Numbered from the stretch's first letter, positions 7,817 through 18,030 are shown. The stretch: 62,383 nucleotides of DNA from an uncultured Marmoricola sp. (GCA_937868075.1 CALMLL010000129.1:1-62383), one strand, 5' to 3'. Translations and numbers: made by a program. The notes: generated by a model not told the origin, from the letters alone.

Positions 7817-10800
7817 TCGCCAAGGCGGAGCACGGCATCCATGTGCTCCAACCCCACAGTGGTGTGCGTGATCCAGACCACGGACCGTCCCTGACTGGCC
7901 GCCAGCAGATCGTCGCTGACCGCGTGGGCGGTGTCGGTGTCGAGGTGGGCGGTCGGCTCATCCAGAACCATGATCTCGGGGGCTGCCAGGAGCGCGCGGG
8001 CAAGACCGAGACGGGCGCGCTCACCGCCGGAGACTTGTTGCGCACCCTCACCCAGTCGGGTGCCCAGGCCACGTGGCAGGCGGTCGAGCCATGAATCCAG
8101 GTGGGCGTGCCCGACCACCTCTTCGATCTCCTTGTCAGTGGCATCGGGGCGTGCCAATCGGATGTTCTCGGCCACCGTCGAGGAGAAGATGTAGGGGTCG
8201 TCGTCCACGAGTGCGGTGACTCGGCGTACCTCGTCGCCGGCGAGGTCGGCGACCGCGACTCCACCGAGCCGGTGGGTGCCACGGTCGACCGCGATGAACT
8301 TCATCAGCAACGCCGCCAAGGTCGACTTCCCGCAGCCGGAGGGACCGACGATGCCGAGCCGGTGTCCCGGGGGCAGGTGCAGGTCGAGGTCGTGCAGCAC
8401 CTCGCCTTCACCCCAGGAGGCGCTGGCGCCGGCCACCTCGATCTCTGGGTGCTGCCGGCCCAAGGGCACCGGTGACGCGGGGTCGATGACGGCCGGCTCG
8501 ATGTCAGCCAAGGTGTCGACGCGTGCCTGGGCCGCGTGGGTGCGCACCGCAAGGGAACCGGCGTCGGCCAGCGGGGAGAGTACGTCGACCATCGCGATCG
8601 GCAACAACAGCACCAACGCCGCCGCCGGGCCGGTGATCAACTCCCGGCTCAGCGGTGGCACGAGGAGTAGCGCCATCACAACGACGCCCACACCACCGGC
8701 GACCAGCGCTATGGCCCTGCCGAGGCTCAGTCCGAGCGCCGAACCGGACACCGCGCGGGCCGAGGTCTGCCCGATCGCTCGGATCTGGTGGAGAGCGGCC
8801 CCGTCGCGCTGCCACAGGACCAGGCTGCGGGCCTGACTCACGGTGTCGACGACGGCTGCGGACAGGTCGGCGCGAGCCCGCACGGCACCTGGCTCGTGGC
8901 GAGCAGCCGATCGGTTGGCCACCCACCACGCGAGCAGTCCGCCGATGAGGCAGATCAGCGCCAGGGCGAGTCCAGTCGATGCCCATATCAGCGCGGCGAT
9001 CAGGCTGGCCACGGCTGTCAGCGCGAGCCAGGTCAGCCGTGGCAGGCGCACCCGCAGCCGCTCATCGACGAGCGCGTCGACATCGTCGACGATCGAGGTG
9101 AGCAGATCCCCGCGTCGGCGACCGAGACGAGCCGGGGAGAGGGGTACCAGCACGTCGTACACGGTGGCTCGTCGGTCGGCCAGGAGTCGAAGGGCGTCAT
9201 CGTGGGTGACCAGTCGTTCGAGGTAGCGCAGGGCCGGTCGACCGAGTCCGAACAGCCGCACCGAGACGATGGCCACCATGAGGTAGAGGACCGGTGGTTG
9301 CTCGGCGGCACGGGCGATCAGCCACCCAGCTGTCGCGGTCAATGCCACCCCGAACCCTGATGCCATCGTGGCCAGCAGCACCCCGAGCAGACCTCGGGCA
9401 CGACTGATGGGCGCCGGGTCGGCCTCGGCCATCGGCGCTACCGGCGTGCGGTGAAGGCGGCGTGAGAAATCCCGACGTGTCTCGGTCCGGGGGCGGCGTT
9501 GCGGCAGGTCGACGACCTGGTCGGCTACTGCGACCACGGCTTCTCGATGAGCCACCACGATGACGGCGCGAGTGCGAGCCAGGTCGGTCAACGTGTTCAG
9601 AAGAGTCTGCTCGGTCGCAACGTCGAGGTGGGCTGTGGGCTCGTCCAGGACGATCCAAGGTCGTCTGCTGATCACCACTCGGGCGAGGGCGAGCCGCGCG
9701 CGTTGGCCGGCGGAGAGGCGTCGGCCATCCTCGCCGACCTCGGTCTCGGGGTCGAGGTCGAGATCGACCTTGGTCAGGGCCGCCCGGACCTCCTCGGACG
9801 AGGCTTCCGGGCGCCCGATCAACACGTTGTCGGCGATCGTTCCGGTCACGATCCAGGGCCGCTGACCCACGTGAGCCACCTGTGTTCGCCACTGATCGAT
9901 ATCGGCATGGATCGAGGTGTCGCCCACCCGGATCCGGCCGCCGCGCAGGGGCAACTCGCCCAGGATCGCGGCCAGCAGCGTGGACTTGCCGCAGCCGCTG
10001 GGTCCGGTGATCGCGCACAGACCCTGGGGCTCGATCTGGGTGGAGAAGTCTCGAAGCACGAGCGCCTCGTCGCCACCCTCGAGATAGCCCAGGCGCACCT
10101 TGTCGATGAGGAGTGGGCCGCGGAAAGGGGCAGCGGGTGCGCCCTCGGATCCCGGGGCTTTTTCGTGGGCCAAGAGCGCGGCGATGGCGGCGAAGGTCGA
10201 GGTCCCTTCGGCGGCGGCGTGGAACTCGGCGCCGACTCGACGCAGCGGCCAGTAGGCCTCCGGTGCCATGAGGAGTACGACGAGCGCGGTCTGGAAATCC
10301 AAGGTGCCATGGGCCAACCGCAGGCCCACCGTAACCGCGACGAGGGCGACCGAGATCGTGGCGATCAACTCCAACGCGGCCGAGGAGAGGAACGCCACCT
10401 TCAGGGTCTCGTTCGTCGTGCGACGGTAGACGTCGGTCACCTGACGGATCCGCCCACCCTGAGCCGAGGCACGCCGGAAGGCCACCAGCGTCGGCAGGCC
10501 ACGCACGACGTCGAGGAAGTGTCCCGACAGCGCGGTCAGGGCCCGCCACTGGCGATCGGAACGGTCCTTGGTCGCCAAGCCGATCAGGATCGCGAAGACC
10601 GGGACCAGTGGCAGCGTGCAGATGACCACGACCGCGCTGAGCCAGTCCTGGCTGGCGATCGCAGCCACGGTGCTCAGCGGGAGCACGGCGGCCACCGCAA
10701 GGGCCGGTAGGTAGCGAGTGATGTAGGGCTCGACCGCGGTGACCCCCCGCGTGGCGAGGAGCCCTAGTTCCCCGGCACGTTGGCGGGCGGCGGCGTCGTA

Positions 10801-11160
10801 CTCCTGGTCGAGAGCGGCCCGCATGACCTGGTCGCGCAGATGGATGGAGACCTGGCCGGCGGCTCTGGCCGCGGCGTTGTCGGACAGGGCTCCGCAGGCC
10901 GCGCGGACCACCGTCAACACCACCAGCCACTGGGCTGCGCTCATCCAGCCCGTCGACGCGGGCGAGCCCAGCAGCCTGACGACCAGAGTGCCCAAGGCGA
11001 ACGCCTGGGCGATGGTGGCGAGGCCTCCGAGTGTGTTGGCCGCCACGATCAGGCCCAGCCATCGGTGTGCTGGGCGGAGGAACGGGATCACCCGGGGGTC
11101 AAAAGGACCCCTCCCGGCCCTGCGCTCAGCGCGCGAAGACCGGGAGGGGGAGGTGCTCAT
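7813..11160 (-). CDS. cydDC: Fused CydD-CydC ABC transporter for cytochrome bd assembly
   Basis: 1115 residues, two complete half-transporters in one chain: membrane domain, ATPase (Walker A GPSGCGKST near residue 385, signature LSAGQRARLALARV near 487), second membrane domain, second ATPase (Walker A near 941, signature VSGGERARLGLARAL near 1045). In E. coli CydD and CydC are separate; the heterodimer controls heme and thiol balance needed to assemble cytochrome bd oxidase. Fusion is common in Actinobacteria. It follows cydB by 21 bases in the cydA-cydB-cydDC operon. No clear Shine-Dalgarno sequence precedes the ATG, so coupling with cydB is possible. Confidence 0.95.
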   Translation of the reverse strand: MSTSPSRSSRAERRAGRGPFDPRVIPFLRPAHRWLGLIVAANTLGGLATIAQAFALGTLVVRLLGSPASTGWMSAAQWLVVLTVVRAACGALSDNAAARAAGQVSIHLRDQVMRAALDQEYDAAARQRAGELGLLATRGVTAVEPYITRYLPALAVAAVLPLSTVAAIASQDWLSAVVVICTLPLVPVFAILIGLATKDRSDRQWRALTALSGHFLDVVRGLPTLVAFRRASAQGGRIRQVTDVYRRTTNETLKVAFLSSAALELIATISVALVAVTVGLRLAHGTLDFQTALVVLLMAPEAYWPLRRVGAEFHAAAEGTSTFAAIAALLAHEKAPGSEGAPAAPFRGPLLIDKVRLGYLEGGDEALVLRDFSTQIEPQGLCAITGPSGCGKSTLLAAILGELPLRGGRIRVGDTSIHADIDQWRTQVAHVGQRPWIVTGTIADNVLIGRPEASSEEVRAALTKVDLDLDPETEVGEDGRRLSAGQRARLALARVVISRRPWIVLDEPTAHLDVATEQTLLNTLTDLARTRAVIVVAHREAVVAVADQVVDLPQRRPRTETRRDFSRRLHRTPVAPMAEADPAPISRARGLLGVLLATMASGFGVALTATAGWLIARAAEQPPVLYLMVAIVSVRLFGLGRPALRYLERLVTHDDALRLLADRRATVYDVLVPLSPARLGRRRGDLLTSIVDDVDALVDERLRVRLPRLTWLALTAVASLIAALIWASTGLALALICLIGGLLAWWVANRSAARHEPGAVRARADLSAAVVDTVSQARSLVLWQRDGAALHQIRAIGQTSARAVSGSALGLSLGRAIALVAGGVGVVVMALLLVPPLSRELITGPAAALVLLLPIAMVDVLSPLADAGSLAVRTHAAQARVDTLADIEPAVIDPASPVPLGRQHPEIEVAGASASWGEGEVLHDLDLHLPPGHRLGIVGPSGCGKSTLAALLMKFIAVDRGTHRLGGVAVADLAGDEVRRVTALVDDDPYIFSSTVAENIRLARPDATDKEIEEVVGHAHLDSWLDRLPRGLGTRLGEGAQQVSGGERARLGLARALLAAPEIMVLDEPTAHLDTDTAHAVSDDLLAASQGRSVVWITHTTVGLEHMDAVLRLGD

Positions 11161-11181
11161 TTGTTGAATTGTGCCGTGCCG

Positions 11182-12246
11182 TCAGGCCGAAACCGACTCC
11201 GGGACGTCCACCGCGGGGATGTGGTGCGTGGCGATCCGCTTGCGGAACACCCAGTACGTCCATCCCTGGTAGATCAGGACGATCGGGGTGAAGATCACCG
11301 CCACCCAGGTCATCACGGTCAGCGTGTACTGCGAGCTGGCCGCCGAGATGCCGGTGCCTGGGTCGTGAGCGGCCATCAGCGACAGCGCCGCGTCGTTGCT
11401 GGCCGGCATGACTGCCGGGAAGAGCACCCAGAACAGCCCGGCCACAGCCAACGCGATCGTCACGAAGGTGCCCACGAACGCCCAGCCTTCACGGCCCTTC
11501 GTGGCCATGAAGATCGCGGCCAGCAGGCTCACCGCGGCGAGCGCGAACAGCACTAACGCCGGGATCTCCCAACCGGACTTGATCAACGTCCAGACCAGGA
11601 AGACGACGGCCAGGACCGCGGCGACCAGACCCAGCTTCACCGACAACGCGCGGGCGCGGTGACGGATCTCGCCGTCGGTCTTGAGCGCCACGAACATCGC
11701 GCCGTGGGTGGCGAACAAGGTCAGGGTGACCAGGCCGCCCAGCAGGCCGAACGGGTTGAGCAGGGTGAACAGAGTGCCGTCGAAGAGGACTCCGCCTGCG
11801 GGGTTCTTTGTCATCGGTACGCCGGCGACGATGTTGGCGAAGGCCACGCCCCACAGCAGGGCCGGGAGGAAGGAGCCGATGATGGCCGCCTTGTCCCAGT
11901 TGGCCCGCCACGAGTCGTCGTCCTTCTTGCCGCGGTAGTCGAAGGCGAGGTTGCGCACGATCAGCGCCACCAAGATGAGCAGCAGCGGCAGGAAGAACCC
12001 GCTGAACAAGGTGGCGTACCACTCCGGGAACGCGGCGAAGGTGGCGCCACCTGCGGTGAGGACCCACACCTCGTTGCCGTCCCACAGCGGGCCGATGGTG
12101 TTGTAGAGAACCCTCTTCTCCTGCTCGTCCTTGGCCAGGACGGGCAGCAGCATGCCGACTCCGAAGTCGAAGCCCTCGAGGGTGAAGTAGCCGATCCACA
12201 AGATCGCGATCAGCGCGAACCAAACGGTGGTGAGTTCCATTGTCAT
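11182..12246 (-). CDS. cydB: Cytochrome bd ubiquinol/menaquinol oxidase subunit II
   Basis: 354 residues with eight or nine membrane helices. The N-terminal FALIAILWIGYFTLEGFDFGVGML is the CydB hallmark, and the conserved tract LYNTIGPLWDGNEVWVLTAG follows. CydB forms the high-affinity terminal oxidase with CydA in the cytoplasmic membrane and supports growth at low oxygen. The start lies 12 bases after cydA, with an AGGAGA-type ribosome-binding site between. No unusual features. Confidence 0.97.
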   Translation of the reverse strand: MTMELTTVWFALIAILWIGYFTLEGFDFGVGMLLPVLAKDEQEKRVLYNTIGPLWDGNEVWVLTAGGATFAAFPEWYATLFSGFFLPLLLILVALIVRNLAFDYRGKKDDDSWRANWDKAAIIGSFLPALLWGVAFANIVAGVPMTKNPAGGVLFDGTLFTLLNPFGLLGGLVTLTLFATHGAMFVALKTDGEIRHRARALSVKLGLVAAVLAVVFLVWTLIKSGWEIPALVLFALAAVSLLAAIFMATKGREGWAFVGTFVTIALAVAGLFWVLFPAVMPASNDAALSLMAAHDPGTGISAASSQYTLTVMTWVAVIFTPIVLIYQGWTYWVFRKRIATHHIPAVDVPESVSA

Positions 12247-12258
12247 CTCCTCTCAGGC

Positions 12259-13695
12259 TCAGTACGCGAACGCCAAGGGGGCGTCGTCGTCGGAGTGGTC
12301 GTTACCGGGGTTCGGGGGTTCGGCAAAGGGAGCCGCGCCCGCCTTGATGTAGCGCCAGAGCAGTCCGAACTCGATGACAGCCAGGACGCCGTAGAGCAGG
12401 GTCAGCGTGATCACGCCGATCCATGCGGTCAACGCAGTGACACCGGGGGAGACGCCCATGGCCGTGGTCATGTAACCGAAGACCACCCAGGGCTGACGGC
12501 CCATCTCGGTGAACATCCAGCCCCAGGAGTTGCCCAGAACCATCGCGATCGGCAGCAGGATGCCGAGCGTGCCGAACCACTTCGCGGTCGGCTGCTTGCC
12601 GCCGCGGGTCAGCCACAAGATGAGCAGCGCGCCGAAGGCGGCGAAGAAGCCCAGGCCCATCATGAAGCGGAAGGACCAGTAGGTGACCGGGATGACCGGC
12701 TTGTAGGAGTCGGCCTTGGTCAGCGGGTTGTCGGCGTACTTGCCCTGGTACTCCTTCTCCAGGGGGTTGATCCCTTGGACAGTGGCGTTGAAGTCGCCGG
12801 TGGCCAGGAAGGACAGGAGGCCGGGGACCTCGATGATGTTGGTGGCCTGCGAGCCGTCCAACTTGCCCACGCTCAACACCGAGAACGGCGCCGCGTCGGT
12901 GGTCTCGTAGAGACCCTCGGCGGCAGCCATCTTCATGGGCTGCACTTCGGTCATGATCTTGCCCTGCAGGTCACCGGAAATGGCCACGCCGAGCCCGGCA
13001 ACGAGCAGCCAGGCGGCGCCGATCCGGATGCCCTTGCGATACATCGACCGGTCGGCTTCGGCAGTGGCCTTGCGGACGTAGAGGTAGGCCGCAACGCCGA
13101 GTACGAACGCACCGGCGGTCGCGTATGCCGAGAGCACGACGTGCGGGAACGTGACCAACTGGACCTTGTTGAAGACCACGGCCCAGAAGTCGGTCAGTTC
13201 AGCGCGCCCCGCGTCGGGGTTGATCTTCAGGCCAACCGGGTTCTGCATCCACGAGTTGGCGGCCAGGATCATGTAGGCCGAGAACAGGGTCCCGATGTGG
13301 ACCAGCCACATGCAGGCGGCGTGCACCTTGCGGGGCAGCCGATCCCAGCCGAAGATCCACAGGCCCAGGAAGGTGGATTCGAGGAAGAAGGCCAAGAGTG
13401 CCTCGACCGCCAGCGGCGCACCGAAGATGTCGCCAACGAAGCGGGAGTAGTCCGACCAGTTCATCCCGAACTGGAATTCCTGGACGATGCCGGTGACCAG
13501 ACCGATCGCGAAGTTGATCAAGAACAACTTGCCGAAGAACTTGGTCAGCCGAAGGTATTCCTCCTTGTGCGTGCGCAGCCAGGCAGTCTCCATGGTCGCG
13601 ATGATCGCGGTGAGACCGATGGTGATCGGCACGAAAAGGAAGTGGTACACAGTCGTGATGCCGAATTGCCATCTGGCAATGTCAGTGACGTCCAT
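12259..13695 (-). CDS. cydA: Cytochrome bd ubiquinol/menaquinol oxidase subunit I
   Basis: 478 residues. The N-terminal RWQFGITTVYHFLFVPITIGL carries the histidine ligand of heme b595, and FPHVVLSAYATAGAFVLG carries a second heme histidine; GRQPWVVFGYMTT near residue 400 is the conserved region between the quinol site and helix VIII. The loop between helices VI and VII looks like the short-Q-loop form usual in Gram-positive bacteria. It is the first gene of cydA-cydB-cydDC. A run AAAGGGGGG precedes the ATG. A 20-bp palindrome lies 163 bases upstream in the region shared with ftsK and may be an operator. Confidence 0.97.
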   Translation of the reverse strand: MDVTDIARWQFGITTVYHFLFVPITIGLTAIIATMETAWLRTHKEEYLRLTKFFGKLFLINFAIGLVTGIVQEFQFGMNWSDYSRFVGDIFGAPLAVEALLAFFLESTFLGLWIFGWDRLPRKVHAACMWLVHIGTLFSAYMILAANSWMQNPVGLKINPDAGRAELTDFWAVVFNKVQLVTFPHVVLSAYATAGAFVLGVAAYLYVRKATAEADRSMYRKGIRIGAAWLLVAGLGVAISGDLQGKIMTEVQPMKMAAAEGLYETTDAAPFSVLSVGKLDGSQATNIIEVPGLLSFLATGDFNATVQGINPLEKEYQGKYADNPLTKADSYKPVIPVTYWSFRFMMGLGFFAAFGALLILWLTRGGKQPTAKWFGTLGILLPIAMVLGNSWGWMFTEMGRQPWVVFGYMTTAMGVSPGVTALTAWIGVITLTLLYGVLAVIEFGLLWRYIKAGAAPFAEPPNPGNDHSDDDAPLAFAY

Positions 13696-13857
13696 GCGGG
13701 TGCCCCCCTTTGTGATTGTGACGTCGGGCAGGCGTTGTTACCCGCCGAAAAATCACGCTACTCGCGGCCCTGAGCGGCCGCATTCGGGGTCATGCAGAGT
13801 GTCACGACGAGCGGTCGCCCTGGCGCGACGTACGGCAGATTGCGACGAAGGTCACAC

Positions 13858-13877
13858 ATCGTTTGGACCCAAACGAT
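13858..13877. promoter_or_regulatory. Perfect 20-bp palindrome between cydA and ftsK
   Basis: ATCGTTTGGACCCAAACGAT has two 9-base arms exactly complementary around AC. It is the only strong dyad I found in the 265-base divergent region (13696-13960). There is no U-run on either side, so it does not look like a terminator; a dimeric repressor or activator site is more likely. It sits 163 bases from cydA and 84 bases from ftsK. It does not match the Rex consensus TTGTGAAnnnnTTCACAA. The factor is unknown. Confidence 0.6.
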
Positions 13878-13946
13878 CTCCACTGCTGCGGCGGAAGTAG
13901 AGAAGAGTTGCGGCGTGTGATCCATGCGACTCATGTGACTCTCACG

Positions 13947-13960
13947 TAGATTCAGCGACC
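13947..13960 (+). promoter_or_regulatory. Probable -10 element for ftsK
   Basis: TAGATT (13947-13952) fits TANNNT and stands eight bases before the ftsK ATG, giving a leaderless or nearly leaderless transcript. No Shine-Dalgarno sequence is visible. Confidence 0.45.
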
Positions 13961-16453
13961 ATGGCGACCCGTACGTCTTCCCCGACGGCGTCGCGCGGAA
14001 AGGGCACCGCTGCCAAGCGGCCCTCACCGCGTGCGTCGAAGTCGCGGAAGCCAGCAGCTAAGCGTCCTGCTCCTCGCGCCGTGCGCAACGGCCCGGGGCC
14101 GGTCTACCGCACCTTCGCCGCGCTCGGCTCCGCCCTCGCCTCGATGTGGACCGGCGCCGCCCATGTGACTGGCAGCGCCGCGCGCAGTTTCGGCCACTCC
14201 GCCCACGAGATCGACCCCGAGCAGCGCCGCGACGGCGCCGGTCTCTTCCTCCTGGCCCTCGGCGTCGTGGTGGCCGCCAGCGTCTGGTGGCAACTGGGCG
14301 GCCCGATCGGCCTTTTCACGCGCAACGTGGTCGCCGGCAGCGTCGGACTGCTCTCGTGGCTGGTCCCGGTCTTGCTCGTCATCGTTGCCTGGCGCAACAT
14401 GCGTGACCCGCAACGCAACGGCCCCGCCGGTCGGCAAGCCATCGGCTGGGTGGCCCTGATCTTCGGTGTGCTCGGGATCGTGCACGTGGCCAACGGGCCG
14501 GCAAGCAGCGCGATCTCCACGTCCGCGGACCTGCAGAAGTCCGGTGGTGCCATCGGGTACGCCGTGGCTCGGCTCACCCTGTCGCTGTTCCCCACACCCT
14601 TCGTCACCGTGCCGCTGCTGGTCCTCGTGGCCTTCTTCGGCCTCTTGATCATCACGGCCACGCCGATATATCAGATCCCGGTCAAGGCCCGCGCGTTCTC
14701 CGATCTGGTCCTGGGGCGGGCAAGGCCGTCTGAGGCAGAGGCCGAAGACACCGGGCCGGTGCGGCCGCGCCGTCTGGGTCGCGGAGGTAGCGACCTCGAC
14801 CCGCCGACCGGCGACCCGGCGTACGACTCTCCGGTGCTGGAGGATCGCGAGCGCAAGCGGCGTGCCAAGGCGCTCATCGAGGATGAGGCGCACGCAGACC
14901 CGATCGAGCCCGCCCATGTCGAACTCGCGCCGCCGGCGCACACGCCGCTGCCGCCCCGAGAGGAGCAGTTGGCCCTGTCCGGCGACGTCACCTACGTGCT
15001 GCCGGACCCGCAAGTGCTCAAGGTCGGCTCGGCCCACAAACCGCGCACCCGTGCCTCCGACGAGGTGGTGGAGCGGTTGATGACCGTGCTCGACGAGTTC
15101 GGCATCGACGCCCAGGTCACCGGCTACACCCGAGGCCCCACAGTCACCCGCTACGAGGTCGAGTTGGGTCCCGCGGTGAAGGTCGAGAAGGTGACCGCGC
15201 TCAGCAAGAACATCGCCTACGCGGTGGCCAGCGCGGATGTGCGCATCTTGAGCCCGATCCCGGGCAAGTCCGCGATCGGAATCGAGATCCCCAACAGCGA
15301 CAAAGAGGTCGTCACTCTCGGCGACGTGCTGCGGTCGGCGACCGCTCGCAACGACCACCACCCGATGATCACCGGGCTCGGCAAGGACGTCGAAGGCGGG
15401 TTCGTGGTGGCCAACATGGCCAAGATGCCGCACCTGCTCGTCGCCGGAGCGACTGGATCGGGCAAGTCGAGCTTCATCAACTCGTTGGTCTGCTCGGTCC
15501 TGATGCGCTCCACCCCCGACGAGGTGCGCATGATCATGGTCGACCCGAAGCGGGTCGAGCTCAATGCCTATGAAGGCATTCCGCACCTGATCACACCGAT
15601 CATCACCAGTCCCAAGAAGGCCGCCGAGGCGCTGCAATGGGTCGTGCGTGAAATGGACATGCGCTACGACGACCTGGCCGCCTTCGGCTTCCGCCACGTC
15701 GACGACTTCAACAAGGCCGTCCGGGCCGGCAAGGTCAAAGTGCCGCCGGGCAGCGAGCGGGTGCTGGCGCCCTACCCCTACCTGTTGGTGGTCGTCGACG
15801 AGCTCGCCGACCTGATGATGGTCGCCCCCCGTGACGTCGAAGACGCCATCGTGCGGATCACCCAACTGGCGCGGGCCGCGGGCATCCACCTGGTGCTGGC
15901 CACTCAGCGCCCGTCGGTCGACGTGGTGACCGGGCTCATCAAGGCCAACGTGCCCTCCCGGTTGGCCTTCGCCACCTCCTCTCTCGGCGACAGCCGGGTC
16001 ATCTTGGACCAGGCCGGCGCGGAGAAGCTGGTCGGCCAGGGCGACGGCCTCTTCCTGCCCATGGGTGCCTCCAAGCCCGTGCGTGTGCAGGGTTCGTGGG
16101 TCAGCGAGGCCGAGATCCACCAGGTGGTTCGGCACTGCAAGGCCCAACTCGAGCCGACGTACGTCGAGGAGGTGACCGCACCGGCGGCAGCCAAGCGAGA
16201 CCTCGACGACGACATCGGCGACGACCTCGACCTCGTGGTCCAAGCCGTCGAGTTGGTCGTTTCCACCCAGTTCGGCTCCACCTCCATGCTGCAGCGCAAG
16301 TTGAGGCTCGGCTTCGCCAAGGCCGGGCGCCTGATGGACATCTTGGAGAGCCGCGGCATCGTGGGACCCAGCGAGGGCTCCAAGGCGCGTGATGTGTTGA
16401 TCAAGCCCGATGACCTCGACGACGTGATCGCGACGTTGCAAGGCGAGCAGTGA
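13961..16453 (+). CDS. ftsK: DNA translocase FtsK
   Basis: 830 residues. A basic, low-complexity N-terminus (KGTAAKRPSPRASKSRKPAAKRP) precedes four membrane helices (about residues 85-245), a linker, then the beta and alpha motor domains with Walker A GATGSGKSS near residue 500 and Walker B YLLVVVDELADLMM. The C-terminal gamma DNA-recognition domain (about 753-828, with STSMLQRKLRLGFAKAGRLM) is intact. FtsK acts at the septum, pumping DNA toward dif for XerCD resolution. Its stop overlaps the GTG of the next gene (GTGA), so the RodZ-like protein is translationally coupled to it. Confidence 0.97.
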   Translation: MATRTSSPTASRGKGTAAKRPSPRASKSRKPAAKRPAPRAVRNGPGPVYRTFAALGSALASMWTGAAHVTGSAARSFGHSAHEIDPEQRRDGAGLFLLALGVVVAASVWWQLGGPIGLFTRNVVAGSVGLLSWLVPVLLVIVAWRNMRDPQRNGPAGRQAIGWVALIFGVLGIVHVANGPASSAISTSADLQKSGGAIGYAVARLTLSLFPTPFVTVPLLVLVAFFGLLIITATPIYQIPVKARAFSDLVLGRARPSEAEAEDTGPVRPRRLGRGGSDLDPPTGDPAYDSPVLEDRERKRRAKALIEDEAHADPIEPAHVELAPPAHTPLPPREEQLALSGDVTYVLPDPQVLKVGSAHKPRTRASDEVVERLMTVLDEFGIDAQVTGYTRGPTVTRYEVELGPAVKVEKVTALSKNIAYAVASADVRILSPIPGKSAIGIEIPNSDKEVVTLGDVLRSATARNDHHPMITGLGKDVEGGFVVANMAKMPHLLVAGATGSGKSSFINSLVCSVLMRSTPDEVRMIMVDPKRVELNAYEGIPHLITPIITSPKKAAEALQWVVREMDMRYDDLAAFGFRHVDDFNKAVRAGKVKVPPGSERVLAPYPYLLVVVDELADLMMVAPRDVEDAIVRITQLARAAGIHLVLATQRPSVDVVTGLIKANVPSRLAFATSSLGDSRVILDQAGAEKLVGQGDGLFLPMGASKPVRVQGSWVSEAEIHQVVRHCKAQLEPTYVEEVTAPAAAKRDLDDDIGDDLDLVVQAVELVVSTQFGSTSMLQRKLRLGFAKAGRLMDILESRGIVGPSEGSKARDVLIKPDDLDDVIATLQGEQ

Positions 16454-18030
16454 ACCAGTTCGCGGCCGTTGCCGCCTCCACCCCGACTCCCGATGTGGTG
16501 ATCGGTGGGAACCCGCGGCGATGGGCGGCACTGGGGACGGTGGCCGGTGTCGTGACTCTCGGCTACCTCTGGAGGGCGTTGATCCACGCATCCCTCGTGG
16601 ACTGGGCCATGGCCGGGCTGCTGCTGGTCATCACCGGTGCCTCGGCCTGGGCGATGCTGGAGGCCCGGACCCCACTGCTCGTGGCCGACCCGATCGGCGT
16701 CCGGCTGCGACGGGGCCGAACCTGGCACGGCCTTCCCTGGTCGGCGGTCGAGGGGGTCAGGGTGCGCCCTGCCACGCCGTGGCGTGAGGGGTCGCTGACG
16801 CTGACCCCGACCGACGGTGCTGTTGTGGGCGTGCCGTTGCCCTTCGCCACCGCTGCGGCGTCCCGAGAACTCGTCGGTGACCTCGACGAGGTGGCTGGTT
16901 TCACGGTGCCGGTCGTTCGCGAACTGTCCACCAACGCCGACCTCCTCGAGCTCGTGCGGAGCCTGCTGTTTCACATGCGTCGTGGCGTTGCGGTCGCGGT
17001 GTGCCGACTCGGAACTCCCGGGAGGACGGTTGACCCCGCCCCGGCGGAGGCGCCCGAAGCCAGCGAACCCGAGGTGATCGCGACCTCTCCGGCGGTGCCC
17101 GCCACCCGCGGTCCTCGGCCGGCGAGTCGGGTGGATGTGGCACTGCCTACCGCAGTGGCTGCTCAACTCATCAGTGGGTCGCACATCGAGTCCCACACCG
17201 CCACCCCGCCCGCCGCACGTTCCGGGACGGTCTCACCGTCCGCGGCCACGGTGGCTCGCACCGTGCCTGTGGTTGCACCCGTGATCGGCCCGGTTCTGGC
17301 GCTGGCACGCGAACAACTCGGGCTCTCTATCGACACCGTGGCTGAACGCACCAGCATTCGCGCCCACCTCGTGGAGGCCATCGAGCGCGATGACTTCAGC
17401 GGCTGTGGTGGCGACTTCTACGCCCGCGGCCACCTCAAGGCGCTGTGCAGGTGCCTCCACATCGATCCAGCAGGGGTCCTGAGGGACTACGACCGCGTCT
17501 ACGCAGGCGCCCCGATCGGTGCCGCCAGGGTCCTGCGCGCGGACTCCTTGTCTCAGCCACGGGGGAGTGTGGGCCGGCTCGGAATCGCGCCACGATGGGG
17601 ACGCCTCGCTGCCGTCACCCTCGCGTGTGCCGTGGTCTGGGGTGTCGCAGTCACCCTCAACCCGCCCAGCACCAGCGTCGTCGTACCCAGCCCGAGCATT
17701 CAGGGGTCTCTGGCCGCCGATTCGGCTCCGATCACCTCGCCCCAGACGACCACACACCGTGTGCGACTCACTGCGGTGGCTGCGCCGGTGGTCGTGGACG
17801 CACAGGGGCAACCAGTTCCACAGGCCTCGGTCCGAGTCGTCGTTCGGGACAGGTTGCACCAGATCGTGTTCCAGGGCCGACTGCGCCCAGGCCACCACCG
17901 AGTGCTCATCGCGGTGGCCCCCTTCACCGTTCGAGTCTCCGACGGGCCCGCGGTACGGGTGCGTTTCGACGGGGTTGAACGTGGGACCGTCGGCACCGTG
18001 CCGGGCCCGGCGACCCGCGTCTTCGAGTAG
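16450..18030 (+). CDS. RodZ-like membrane protein with an additional N-terminal membrane/PH-like domain
   Basis: 526 residues. Two membrane helices (about 25-75) precede a beta-rich stretch resembling a bacterial PH domain (about 75-150). A disordered region leads to a RodZ-type HTH at about 280-345 ([20 protein letters not shown], then [18 protein letters not shown]). One helix at about 385-400 and a beta-rich C-terminal part (about 440-526) like the RodZ C-terminal domain end the protein. RodZ links the cytoskeleton to wall synthesis in rods, and in Actinobacteria RodZ-like proteins act in cell shape and division. The GTG overlaps the ftsK stop. The PH-like N-terminus is not part of standard RodZ. 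Confidence 0.7.
   Translation: MNQFAAVAASTPTPDVVIGGNPRRWAALGTVAGVVTLGYLWRALIHASLVDWAMAGLLLVITGASAWAMLEARTPLLVADPIGVRLRRGRTWHGLPWSAVEGVRVRPATPWREGSLTLTPTDGAVVGVPLPFATAAASRELVGDLDEVAGFTVPVVRELSTNADLLELVRSLLFHMRRGVAVAVCRLGTPGRTVDPAPAEAPEASEPEVIATSPAVPATRGPRPASRVDVALPTAVAAQLISGSHIESHTATPPAARSGTVSPSAATVARTVPVVAPVIGPVLALAREQLGLSIDTVAERTSIRAHLVEAIERDDFSGCGGDFYARGHLKALCRCLHIDPAGVLRDYDRVYAGAPIGAARVLRADSLSQPRGSVGRLGIAPRWGRLAAVTLACAVVWGVAVTLNPPSTSVVVPSPSIQGSLAADSAPITSPQTTTHRVRLTAVAAPVVVDAQGQPVPQASVRVVVRDRLHQIVFQGRLRPGHHRVLIAVAPFTVRVSDGPAVRVRFDGVERGTVGTVPGPATRVFE

Noticed and set aside
11659..13773. 704-codon rightward frame across the cyd operon
   Set aside because: Antisense to cydA and cydB with no domain and repeated Glu/Gln/Gly tracts; a high-GC shadow.
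13696..13960. Rex (NADH-sensing) operator before cydA
   Set aside because: No match to TTGTGAAnnnnTTCACAA; TTTGTGATTGTGAC near 13709 has only one half-site.
13758..14027. Leftward 89-codon frame over the cydA-ftsK region
   Set aside because: It overlaps the ftsK start antisense, lies across the palindrome and has no recognisable sequence.
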